Program-made: the position numbers and the translations under genes
Shown: one piece after another, positions 1-7,226 of the stretch
Layout of the letters: every line of letters starts with the position of its first letter
Position numbering within the stretch: position 1 is the stretch's first letter
The notes under the pieces: generated by a model
The model's input: only the letters and a program-made list of their open reading frames with translations
The model's database searches: none
Told to the model about the DNA's origin: nothing
Source: JBHHYR01 sp046757585
Lineage (GTDB): Bacteria; Desulfobacterota; Binatia; HRBIN30
Assembly: GCA_046757585.1 (NCBI GenBank)
Contig: JBHHYR010000173.1
Coordinates: 1-8,342 of the forward strand
Length of the DNA stretch: 8,342 bases
Reading direction: 5' to 3'

Positions 1-84
1 CAGCATCCCGGCGGTCAGGAACACGGTCAACAACACCAGCGCGCCAATTGCCAGGCGGGCATGACGCAACACGAGGGAGGTCAT
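1..84 (-). CDS. Probable RND/MMPL-type membrane transporter, N-terminal fragment (runs off window)
   Basis: Only the first 28 codons are in the window, from ATG at 84-82 reading leftward. The peptide has a basic start (MTSLVLRHARLAIG) followed by a strongly hydrophobic helix at about residues 10-28, which looks like the first membrane segment of an RND/MMPL-family exporter permease. The start is supported by a TAATG overlap with the upstream reading frame, whose TAA occupies 86-84, a typical sign of translational coupling. The position downstream of polyketide synthase and monooxygenase remnants would fit export of a lipid product, but that is inference. Any membrane protein with an N-terminal helix is possible from 28 residues. 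Confidence 0.5.
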   Translation of the reverse strand, partial: MTSLVLRHARLAIGALVLLTVFLTAGML

Positions 85-206
85 TAAACGGTCAAGGCGT
101 TCTGATGCCCATGCGTCGCACGGCTTTTCATCTTCTCGGTCAAGGTTCGCCCCAGTCTGCGGGCCAGCTCGCTGAACACCTCCTCAGCCTCGCCGCTCTG
201 GATCAC
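84..206 (-). CDS. Short unassigned reading frame (or 3' remnant of a larger gene)
   Basis: This frame reads leftward to TAA at 86-84 and gives a charged 40-residue peptide containing SGEAEEVFSELARRLGR. I do not recognise it. A GTG at 206-204 has a GGAG at 217-214, seven bases upstream, so it could initiate as a very small gene. It sits directly behind a stretch of monooxygenase-like sequence in a different frame, so the more likely reading is that it is the C-terminal tail of a gene whose body has been lost at a junction near 195-206. The stop overlaps the start of the next gene, which suggests that this end, at least, is original operon structure. Confidence 0.35.
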   Translation of the reverse strand: MIQSGEAEEVFSELARRLGRTLTEKMKSRATHGHQNALTV

Positions 207-297
207 GCCGGATCTCCACGTCTCGGATGTTCCGATCCGGCGTGTCGGGTTCGAGGGTGTCAAGCACGAGCCAGCGGTGGTTATAGGTCGAGCCGAT
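184..297 (-). pseudogene. Fragment of an FAD-dependent aromatic monooxygenase (FAD_binding_3-like)
   Basis: About 35 codons in the same frame as the second polyketide synthase fragment read GSTYNHRWLVLDTLEPDTPD and continue RNIRDVEIRRDPER before TGA at 186-184. The RWLVLDT ... CDP-like pattern matches the middle of flavoprotein hydroxylases of the PheA/MhpA type, where the consensus is roughly (D/R)WLVVD ... CDPxRP. Nothing of the FAD-binding GxGxxG motif, the GD motif or the C-terminal domain is present, so it cannot be functional. Such hydroxylases accompany type III synthases in phenolic-lipid operons such as streptomycete srsABC, which makes this a plausible relic of the neighbouring tailoring gene. 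Family assignment rests on a short stretch. Confidence 0.5.
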
Positions 298-814
298 CAT
301 GCGAAAGCCCGCACCCGTGATGCGCCATCCCATCACGTCTTCGGTGTGGGGATAAAAGACGGAACGCACACCAACTACCCTCGGACCACGAGCCGGCTAC
401 GCAACCGAGGCCAAAGATCGGCGTGCGTTTGATATCCGGCCGCAAGCGCAACCGATTGACCAGGCGCGCATCGATCGATGGCACTGCAACCCCGGTGACG
501 GACACGGAGAAAACGTGGTCGACGTCTCGCGGCGCTAGCCCGCCGGCCTCCAGGGCGTCGGTAATCGCCTGCGCTCCGAGGTCGACCCCGCAGCGGATAA
601 AGGCATCATTGCGCTTCGCGAATGAATCCAACTGGTCGTACTCTTCGACGCTGAGCGCCAGATGTCGGCCTTGCACCAACACGTTCCGGTGCAGCCGGCC
701 CAGGCACGCGGTGGTGTGCAACCTGTCCGCCCACACTCGCTTGAACGCCGCCAGCAACGTTCCCTGGCTGTAGTAATGCTTGGGAAACGCCCGGCCTACT
801 GCCGTGATACGCAT
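295..814 (-). pseudogene. Type III polyketide synthase (chalcone/stilbene synthase family), internally deleted and frameshifted
   Basis: The ATG at 814-812 has AGGG seven bases upstream. Residues 1-142 follow the N-terminal half of bacterial type III synthases closely: MRITAVGRAFP, RLHRNVLVQGRHLAL, VDHVFSVSVTGVAVPSIDAR, and RTPIFGLGCVAG with the nucleophilic cysteine at C138 (codon 403-401). Immediately after this, around 385-391, the family sequence resumes in another frame as GPRVVGVRSVFYPHTEDVMG. In intact proteins that stretch lies roughly 65-75 residues later, so the segment between the catalytic Cys and the F-G-D-G-A region is missing. The match ends near 297 at GAGFRM. The His and Asn of the Cys-His-Asn triad are absent, so no activity is expected. 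These enzymes condense acyl-CoA with malonyl-CoA to alkylresorcinols or pyrones. Reading on from C138 in the original frame gives a meaningless tail to 281. Natural decay and misassembly cannot be separated here. Confidence 0.8.
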
Positions 815-863
815 GCCGAGACCCTATGAGGATTTGCCTGCAGACTGTTCCAGTGGCGGGACA

Positions 864-1544
864 TCACTCACGCCTCGCACTCGCGCGGCGCTGGCCCATC
901 CCGCCTTTAGATGCGGTACCGCCATGGGGAGGCGCCGGAGGGGTCCGGATCGTGCCCACCGCGTCGAGGAATACATCGACACTCGGAGCAACCTTGAGCA
1001 GGAAGTTGCTCATGTCGGGCATTCCCCACGCCACGTACGGAATGCTGAACGCGGCTTCGACGTGAATCCGCTCCCCTGCCACGTGCACGTGGGCAGGGAT
1101 CGTGAGTGGCCAGTCCGTCCCATGGATGCCGACTTGGCCCGCGAGTTGGACCGTTCCACTCTTGCCATGAAGCCGGCTGACCTGGACAGAAATCGGGGTG
1201 AAGACAATGTTAGGGTACCGCTCGCTCTCCAGGATCTCGTTGTGCATGCGACGATCGCGCAGTCCGTTGCCGGTATCGGTACTGCGAGCGTCCACCACGA
1301 AACGGCCGGATACCTCACCGCCAGACAGATCGAACGTGATGTGGCCACCACTCAGCCGTGCGGTTCCCCTGACCGTGTGCAGCGTGCTGTCGACCTGGAA
1401 GCGGACCTGGGTGGCAGCTGGGTCGAACTCGACCATCATCGTGCGGGCGTCCGCTCGCGCATCGACGACTGTGGCCGCCAGCGCGACCGCGACCATGGCC
1501 CCCACTCCCCCGGGAGCCAGCAACGGGTGATCAGGTGCTTTCAT
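864..1544 (-). CDS. YceI-family periplasmic lipid-binding protein
   Basis: The 226-residue product has a cleavable signal peptide: a hydrophobic stretch at about 12-27 and an A-R-A site at 29-31. One YceI domain follows at about 38-210. Family landmarks are FDPAATQVRFQVD near 40-52, TVRGTARLSGG, ITFDLSGGEVSG, the signature STDTGNGLRDRRMHN at 88-102, and SERYPNIVF at 107-115. YceI proteins are lipocalin-like barrels; a Thermus homologue was found with a bound polyisoprenoid quinone-type lipid, so a role in carrying an isoprenoid or alkyl-quinone lipid in the periplasm is likely. I chose ATG 1544-1542 over upstream in-frame starts because GGGAGG lies four bases before it and the signal peptide begins there. 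The C-terminal ~25 residues are Gly/Arg-rich and extend past the domain. The stop is 49 bp before the synthase start, which suggests one operon. Confidence 0.88.
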   Translation of the reverse strand: MKAPDHPLLAPGGVGAMVAVALAATVVDARADARTMMVEFDPAATQVRFQVDSTLHTVRGTARLSGGHITFDLSGGEVSGRFVVDARSTDTGNGLRDRRMHNEILESERYPNIVFTPISVQVSRLHGKSGTVQLAGQVGIHGTDWPLTIPAHVHVAGERIHVEAAFSIPYVAWGMPDMSNFLLKVAPSVDVFLDAVGTIRTPPAPPHGGTASKGGMGQRRASARRE

Positions 1545-1980
1545 GGTACCTCCCTCTGCCCCGGAACGGGAGGGAGGAAACACCCGAGCCTGCGGCACTG
1601 CTTCTCCGTACTTGCTCGCCACGAAGCTCGCACGGCGACCGGCATCGCTGCCGCCGTGCTCAGTCCCACGGCACGCGACCTCCCGGGTGCTCTATCGACC
1701 GTGCTCCTCCGTTGCGGCCTCCCGCTGCCGGCATCGGCCGGCCGCGGGCTCCACGCAGAATTCCCCGGGAACACCAGCTGGAGTGGACGTTAGGCCGGGT
1801 GCGTTTTTCCGTCAAGGCCCCTCCTCCGGAACGTCCCGACTGCATAGCGGGATCACCACGGCGGAAAGCACCTCCCGGTAGCCAGCCTCTGGACCCTCAT
1901 GTCTTCTGAGGTTTTGCCGCCCAGCTGCGCCAGCCTTTGTGTCCTGGCTCCTTCCCCGTCGAGAGGGTATTCTGCCCCGC
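1545..1980. other. Divergent intergenic region between the yceI-like and dtxR-like genes
   Basis: This stretch separates the leftward YceI gene from the rightward metal regulator. Open frames exist on both strands, but none has a recognisable motif or protein-like composition; they are Arg/Pro/Ser-rich, as expected of random GC-rich frames. Promoters for both genes should lie here, but no convincing -35/-10 pair was identified. A weak hairpin (CCTCA 1895-1899, TGAGG 1907-1911) is followed by TTTT, but no plus-strand gene precedes it. No clear DtxR-type palindrome was found by eye. Confidence 0.6.
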
Positions 1981-2652
1981 ATGGAGGCGGCAGCAGTGCA
2001 CATCGAGCAGCACATCGAAGAGATACTCGAGTACCTGTGGACCTCACGCGAGCAGGGCATGGTGGCGTCCCCTAACCTCAGTGGGCAGTCATTCGACTTC
2101 GACCCACGCGCCGCGCTCGCGGAAGCGGGCTGCCGGGGTTGGGTGGCGGCCCGGGACAATCGGCTCGAACTGACGGCCGCCGGCGACGAGCGTGCCGCCG
2201 GGGTGATCCGCCGGCATCGATTGGCGGAGCGGTTGTTCTTCGATGTCATTCAGGTTGACACGGCAACCATGGAAGCCAGCGCCTGCGAGCTGGAGCATTC
2301 GCACATCCTCTCGGAGGAAGCCACCGAGCGGGTGTGCGCGTTCCTCGGCCACCCGCCAACCTGCCCGCACGACCGGCCAATCCCGCGCGGCCGCTGCTGC
2401 GAGAAGTTTACCCACGAGGTGCAGCCCCTGGTCACACCGCTCAGCGAGGGCAACATCGGCGGTACCTACCGGGTCGTGTTCATCGCTTCCCGGTCCCACC
2501 GGCGTCTCGACCGTCTCTGCGCCCTGGGCATCGTACCAGGTGCGCCGCTCCAGCTACACCAGCGCCTGCCCGCCTTCGTCATCCAGGTCGGTGGGACGGA
2601 CATCGCACTCGAGGCGGAGATCGCCGCCGATATTTTCGTGGTACCAGGCTGA
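1981..2652 (+). CDS. DtxR-family metal-dependent transcriptional regulator with FeoA domain
   Basis: The 223-residue product is a metal-sensing repressor, probably for iron. Residues 65-125 track the DtxR dimerisation and metal-binding core (TAAGDERA, RRHRLAERLF, ACELEHSHILSEE, LGHP). H79, E83, C102, E105 and H106 fall at the positions of the known DtxR metal ligands. DtxR His98 is Glu here, and the first-helix ligand Met10 is not obvious. Residues 128-140 are CPHDRPIPRGRCC, an extra potential metal site. Residues ~146-222 form a FeoA/SH3-like domain (LDRLCALGIVPGAPLQLHQR, FVIQVGGTDIALE). The helix-turn-helix (about 26-55) is shorter than in DtxR and lacks an obvious recognition helix. Start: ATG 1981 fits the family N-terminus, although the GAGAGGG at 1961-1967 is rather distant; GTG 1939 would add 14 residues of poor quality. 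No feoB neighbour is visible. Confidence 0.85.
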   Translation: MEAAAVHIEQHIEEILEYLWTSREQGMVASPNLSGQSFDFDPRAALAEAGCRGWVAARDNRLELTAAGDERAAGVIRRHRLAERLFFDVIQVDTATMEASACELEHSHILSEEATERVCAFLGHPPTCPHDRPIPRGRCCEKFTHEVQPLVTPLSEGNIGGTYRVVFIASRSHRRLDRLCALGIVPGAPLQLHQRLPAFVIQVGGTDIALEAEIAADIFVVPG

Positions 2653-2688
2653 GCCACACGGCGTACTTCCGAATCCCCTCCATCCTGA

Positions 2689-2710
2689 CCTTCTCCCATC
2701 TGGGAGAAGG
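2689..2710. repeat. Perfect palindrome in the convergent intergenic region (possible bidirectional terminator or dispersed repeat)
   Basis: CCTTCTCCCA and TGGGAGAAGG are exact reverse complements separated by TC, giving a 9-10 bp stem with a tiny loop. It lies between the stop of the regulator (2652) and the stop of the converging kinase gene (2793), where a shared terminator is expected. No U-run follows on either strand, so intrinsic termination is not proven. The flanking CCCCTCCATCCTGA resembles the CCTCATCCTGA context of short palindromic repeats scattered through many GC-rich proteobacterial genomes. Copy number in the genome would decide. Confidence 0.55.
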
Positions 2711-2792
2711 AAGCTGATACGCGAGGGCATCTACACGACGCATCACTTTGTTGACCAGGGAGACTTGTTCATCGAACTCGCGAGACGGGACG

Positions 2793-5700
2793 CTACCCAG
2801 CCCACTCAACACGGTGCAGCGTGTAGCATCCAGCCAGCCCTTTGAGCTCTGCAACACGGTTGGCACCGAAACGGACATCGCCAGCGCTCTGGGTCAGCTC
2901 CTTTACCAGCGAGGACACCAGGATCTCGCCGCCCTGGCCCTGCGCTGCGATACGAGCGGCAAGAATGACGGTTTTGCCGAAGAACCTGTCGGCCTCGCGG
3001 ATCGCCTCGCCCGTGTGCAGGCCGATGCGCACGCGGATGGGCTGTTCGGCATGTGCGGCACTATACGCGGTGAAGGCACGCTGAATCGCAATTGCGCAGA
3101 GGACGCCGCGGCGCGCGCTCGGGAAGGCGAGCAGGAAGCCATCGCCTTGCAGCTCCACCTCGAACCCGCCGTGTGCCACCACGTGCTCGCGCACGATGCG
3201 GTTGTGATGCGCGATGATCTTCCTCGCTTCCAGGTCCCCAAGCCGCTCGGTCATCGCGCTGAAGCCTTCCATGTCGCTGAACATCAGCGTCACCGTACCG
3301 TCCGGAGCGCTATGCGAGCGCAGGTCGGGACGCCGGCTCTGGACTGACATGGAGACCGCATCGATGGAGGTTTTGAAGTCGCTGGAGTCAATACCCTGGA
3401 GCGTCATCCTCCGTCGCAGTGCGCGTTCGAGTGATGCCTGCATCTTCATGGCACGGAATTCCGCGATGGCGAAGCCGAGGTGTCCGGCCGCTTCAACGCC
3501 CGCGTCCGGATAATGGGCAGAAAGCAACATCGCGAGCTCGGACCGGACGTGTGCAACTTCCGGGCGCGCCCGGATGCGCTGGGCGACATCCAGCGCCGCG
3601 GTGAAGTGGGAACGTGCTGCGTCCGGATCACCGCGCAACACAGCCGCCAGGCCAAGCTGCCGGGCGACCGTCGTGTGATTCAGCAAGGAGTACCAGCCGG
3701 CCGCGCCCGCTAGGCGGCGGGCGAGCATGCCCGCCCCCTCCGCGTCGCTGACCAGCACGGCAGTCGCCAGCAGTCCGATCAACGTTGGCGTGTCGGTCCA
3801 GTCCTTGTCCGGGCGGATGTCGCGGGCTTCGACGATGCGGTGCAGCTCGTGCTGTGCCTCCTCAACGCGGCCAGCGATCGCTAGGGTGTTCGCCCCAGCG
3901 GCGTCTCCATAAATCAGCGGTACCCAGCTCCACCGCAGGGCTAACGCCTGCTCGAACCGACCCAGATCGATGAGCGATCCAACAGCGCCCCAAGCGCTCA
4001 CGAGCTGGCCGAAAACCTCGATGCCCAGTCCGCTTGCCGCGGCGCCGAAGCGCTCGGCAACTTCGACTGCTTGCTCGAGTTCGCCGTCGAGGTAGAGGCG
4101 CACCGTTTCCGCAAGGACTTGCCAGGCCCGCACGTAGGGATCTCCTACGCGGTGCGCGTGCGCGTCCAGCTCCCGCCAGGCCATATCCGCAAGCCCGCGT
4201 TTACCGGCGTTCACGAGGATCGTGGCACATGCGGCGAGGGAGCTGCCCGCCGAGCCGGAACTGATGCCTGAGGGGCGAGCGCTGAGGAACTCCTCCGCCA
4301 CGCGCACTCGCTCCGCCTGCAACTGCAGGGGCGCCCCGGGCGCAACGAAGCTGAACGCAGTGAAACCCAGGGCCTCGGGGTCACCCAGCCGGCGCGCCAG
4401 GCCGAGCGCACGCTGCCGCAATTCCCAGCACGGTTTCTGCTCGCGCAGGCCATAATACGTCCACGACGTCATTGCGTCCGCCATCACCCGCTCTCGGCTG
4501 TCGGGAGCGGCACAAGCGTCCAGGCGTTCGGCCCACCTCTTCCACTCGGGTGTCGTGAACACCGGCCCCGCCCCATGATAGGCGAGGCCGTTCAGCGCCA
4601 GCTGGCAGGCCTGCGCCGCACGCTGTGTATCTCCGAGCCGTTCGGCAATCTCCAGCGCCTCGGGGGCGACGGTTTCTGGTACACGTAACGGTTCCCCGGC
4701 CGGGAGCAGCGATCTCGCCAAAGCCATGAGGAGGTCGTGCCGCTTGGCGGCGTCATCGGGATCGAGCACCTCTTGGACTTGGAGCGTTTGCTGCAGCAGG
4801 CGGACCGCTTCGCTGTGCGCATAGACATTGGCGGCGCGCTGCGCGGCCAGCTCTCCGTACCGCACAGCCTTGCGGAGATCGTCTTCGTTCGACGAATGCG
4901 AAAAGTGCTCGGCGAGCTCCGCGGCGTGGTCCTCGACGCGGCTGGCGTAGTAGGCCTCCAGCGCTTGTGCGACCCGGTGGTGGAGCCGCAGCCGCCGCGG
5001 CGCGATCATCTCCTCGTATAACGTCTGGCGGAAGAAGGCGTGCGTGAAGAGGTAGCGCGCTTCGCGCGCCTGGGAGCGCTCCTCCAACACGGAGACCCGC
5101 ACGGCTTCCTCCAGTGCGGCCAGGAGGTCGTCCTCGTTCACGCCCGCAACGGCTTGGAGCACATCGACAGCGAACTCGCGGCCGATCACTGCCGCGATGC
5201 TCAGCAGCTTGTTGCACGCCTCACCCAGCCGCGACAACCGCTTCCCGATCACGTCGCGCAGTCCCTCCGGGATCTGCGCGATCAAGGAATCCGCACTCGC
5301 CGCAGTCCACCGCCCCTGCTCGCGTCGGATGAGCCCCTCTTCAGCGGCGTAGCGAATCACTTCCTGGATGAACAGGGGGTTCCCCTCCGTTTGCCGATAC
5401 ACCGCGTCGGCCAGCACGCGCGGCGCTTCCTGACCGGCAATGTCCGAAAGCATGCGGTGCACTTCCCCGGGACCGAGGCCGCGCAGGACAACGCGGCTGA
5501 ACGAGGCCACCCGGCGCAACTCTGCCAGCGCGCCCGATAGCGGATGCATGCGGTCAACCTGCACATCGCGGTACGTCCCCACGATGAGCAGGCGTGCCCC
5601 CGCCAGGTTGCGGGCCAGGTGCACCAGCATCTCCAACGTCGCCCGGTCGCCGTCGTGCAGGTCTTCGAGCACAATGCAGAGCGCCTGGACATCCGCAGCG

Positions 5701-7226
5701 TTGCGCAAGAAGGTGGTGACAGCTTGAAAGAGCCGGAAGCGTTCCTCCTCCGGGCTCCCCAACGGCGTAAGCTCGACCGCAACACGGTTGCGAATCTCGG
5801 AGATGATGCGCGCCACCTCCACGGCGCCGGAGCCGAGCTCGCGGGCGAGTTGTTCCCCGTCGCGCTCCAGCGCATAGGAGCCCATCGCCTCCACGAACGG
5901 CAGGTACGGCAGCGCCAGCGAGCCTTCCTCGTAACAGTGTCCAACGAGCGTACGCCCGGCGCGCAGTGTCACGTACGTGCCCAGGTGCTCGGTCAGCGTT
6001 GTCTTGCCGATCCCCGGCTCACCGACGACCATAACCAACGAGCCGTGCCCGGAGAGCGCAGCGTCGAAAGCGGCTTGCAGCTGTTTGAGCTCGGCTTCGC
6101 GGCCCACGAAGGTGCGGCGGTACATCGGGTTCGTGTCGCTGGCGGGCGGTCTGCCACCTGTCTCGTCGGTCGATGGCGCGGCGGCCGCTGGTGTTGCGGA
6201 CACCGGCGCCCCCGCCGTCAGGTCGATGGACGCCAGCGCCCGGCGCACCTCGCTGGCACTCGCCGGCCGCTGGCGTGGGTCCTTCTGCAGCAGCCGCAGA
6301 ATCAGCACCTCCAGCCCTGCGGGGCATTTCGGATTGTGCCACCGGGGGGCGACGGGTGGAGTGTTGAGGTGCTGCGAAATGACGGCAACGGTGTCGTCCC
6401 CAAGAAAGGGCGGCCGGCCAGTCACCATCTCATAAAGGACGCAGCCAAGAGCATAGAGATCGCTGGTCGCGGCCACGTCGCCACCAAGTGCCTGCTCTGG
6501 AGGGATGTAGGCGGCGGTTCCCACCATCATGCCAGCCACGGTCAGGCGCGAGCGATTCAACGCCACGGCCAACCCGAAGTCACCCAGCTTTGCCGTCCCA
6601 TCTTGCGTCAACCAGATGTTGCCCGGCTTCAGGTCGCGGTGCACAATGCCTTGGGCGTGGGCATGCTCCAGCGCCTGGCACACCTGGTCCGCGATCCGCA
6701 GGGCTTGAGAAAGCAGGGGCCTGCGGTCCTCGGCCTGGGACAGCAGCCCGTCGAGATCCCCGCCCACCATGTACTGGCCGACGATGTAGGGCTGGCCGTT
6801 TTCATCGCTGGTGTCGTACACTGTAACGATGTGCGGGTGGTCACCGAGGCGGCCCATCGCTTGGGCCTCGCGGACGATGCGCTCGCGGCCGACCGCGTCG
6901 AGGCCGTCTGTCTTGATCAGCGCTACGGCGACGTCCCGATCGAGCTTGGTGTCGCGCGCGAGATAGACGCGCTTCTTGCCACCCTCACCGAGGAAGCGCT
7001 GCACCTGGTAACGCCCCGAGGCAAAAGAGGCAGGAACCGCAGGCGATTGCGCCGACGGCCGCGAGGCCGGCGCAGAACCAAGCGACGCACCGCAGCTCGG
7101 ACAAAACTTCGCCTGCGCCGACAGCTCGACACCGCACTTGGCGCAGGTGCGGCCGAGGCGCGCACCACACTCCTCGCAGAACTTCGCCGCGGCATTGTTC
7201 TCGTGCTGGCAGCGCGAACATTGCAT
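2793..7226 (-). CDS. Multidomain signalling protein: zinc ribbons, Ser/Thr kinase, AAA/STAND NTPase, TPR region, class III nucleotidyl cyclase
   Basis: The 1477-residue protein starts at ATG 7226-7224 with GGGAGGA six bases upstream; the in-frame ATG at 7322 has no such site. Residues 1-49 hold two zinc ribbons (C3/C6/C17/C20 and C28/C31/C42/C45). Residues ~72-335 are a Ser/Thr kinase: glycine loop GEGGKKRVYL (80-89), likely ATP lysine K105, HRDLKPGN with D198, DFG at 216-218, and PPE at 242-244 in place of APE; all key residues are present. Residues ~369-720 are an AAA/STAND-like NTPase with Walker A GEPGIGKT (402-409) and Walker B IVLEDLH near 520. Residues ~740-1270 are alpha-helical TPR-like repeats. 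Residues ~1311-1477 are a class III cyclase domain with metal aspartates D1318 (FSDMEGF) and D1362 (GDGF). No membrane segment was noticed, so it is probably cytosolic. The architecture suggests that input through the TPR/NTPase part controls phosphorylation and possibly cyclic nucleotide output. The cyclase substrate positions are atypical (E1358, R1414, I1421), so activity or base specificity is uncertain. Confidence 0.93.
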   Translation of the reverse strand: MQCSRCQHENNAAAKFCEECGARLGRTCAKCGVELSAQAKFCPSCGASLGSAPASRPSAQSPAVPASFASGRYQVQRFLGEGGKKRVYLARDTKLDRDVAVALIKTDGLDAVGRERIVREAQAMGRLGDHPHIVTVYDTSDENGQPYIVGQYMVGGDLDGLLSQAEDRRPLLSQALRIADQVCQALEHAHAQGIVHRDLKPGNIWLTQDGTAKLGDFGLAVALNRSRLTVAGMMVGTAAYIPPEQALGGDVAATSDLYALGCVLYEMVTGRPPFLGDDTVAVISQHLNTPPVAPRWHNPKCPAGLEVLILRLLQKDPRQRPASASEVRRALASIDLTAGAPVSATPAAAAPSTDETGGRPPASDTNPMYRRTFVGREAELKQLQAAFDAALSGHGSLVMVVGEPGIGKTTLTEHLGTYVTLRAGRTLVGHCYEEGSLALPYLPFVEAMGSYALERDGEQLARELGSGAVEVARIISEIRNRVAVELTPLGSPEEERFRLFQAVTTFLRNAADVQALCIVLEDLHDGDRATLEMLVHLARNLAGARLLIVGTYRDVQVDRMHPLSGALAELRRVASFSRVVLRGLGPGEVHRMLSDIAGQEAPRVLADAVYRQTEGNPLFIQEVIRYAAEEGLIRREQGRWTAASADSLIAQIPEGLRDVIGKRLSRLGEACNKLLSIAAVIGREFAVDVLQAVAGVNEDDLLAALEEAVRVSVLEERSQAREARYLFTHAFFRQTLYEEMIAPRRLRLHHRVAQALEAYYASRVEDHAAELAEHFSHSSNEDDLRKAVRYGELAAQRAANVYAHSEAVRLLQQTLQVQEVLDPDDAAKRHDLLMALARSLLPAGEPLRVPETVAPEALEIAERLGDTQRAAQACQLALNGLAYHGAGPVFTTPEWKRWAERLDACAAPDSRERVMADAMTSWTYYGLREQKPCWELRQRALGLARRLGDPEALGFTAFSFVAPGAPLQLQAERVRVAEEFLSARPSGISSGSAGSSLAACATILVNAGKRGLADMAWRELDAHAHRVGDPYVRAWQVLAETVRLYLDGELEQAVEVAERFGAAASGLGIEVFGQLVSAWGAVGSLIDLGRFEQALALRWSWVPLIYGDAAGANTLAIAGRVEEAQHELHRIVEARDIRPDKDWTDTPTLIGLLATAVLVSDAEGAGMLARRLAGAAGWYSLLNHTTVARQLGLAAVLRGDPDAARSHFTAALDVAQRIRARPEVAHVRSELAMLLSAHYPDAGVEAAGHLGFAIAEFRAMKMQASLERALRRRMTLQGIDSSDFKTSIDAVSMSVQSRRPDLRSHSAPDGTVTLMFSDMEGFSAMTERLGDLEARKIIAHHNRIVREHVVAHGGFEVELQGDGFLLAFPSARRGVLCAIAIQRAFTAYSAAHAEQPIRVRIGLHTGEAIREADRFFGKTVILAARIAAQGQGGEILVSSLVKELTQSAGDVRFGANRVAELKGLAGCYTLHRVEWAG

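Noticed and set aside
780..1793. 337-codon plus-strand open frame over the YceI gene
   Set aside because: It is the shadow of the YceI coding strand and intergenic DNA. There is no recognisable domain, and the opposite strand carries a clear family signature and signal peptide.
1895..1915. Hairpin followed by TTTT resembling a small terminator
   Set aside because: The stem is only 5 bp with a 7-base loop, and no plus-strand gene lies upstream of it to be terminated.
2653..2792. Possible small protein between the regulator and kinase stops
   Set aside because: Open frames here run through the palindrome and into neighbouring genes, with no start, ribosome-binding site or protein-like pattern of their own.
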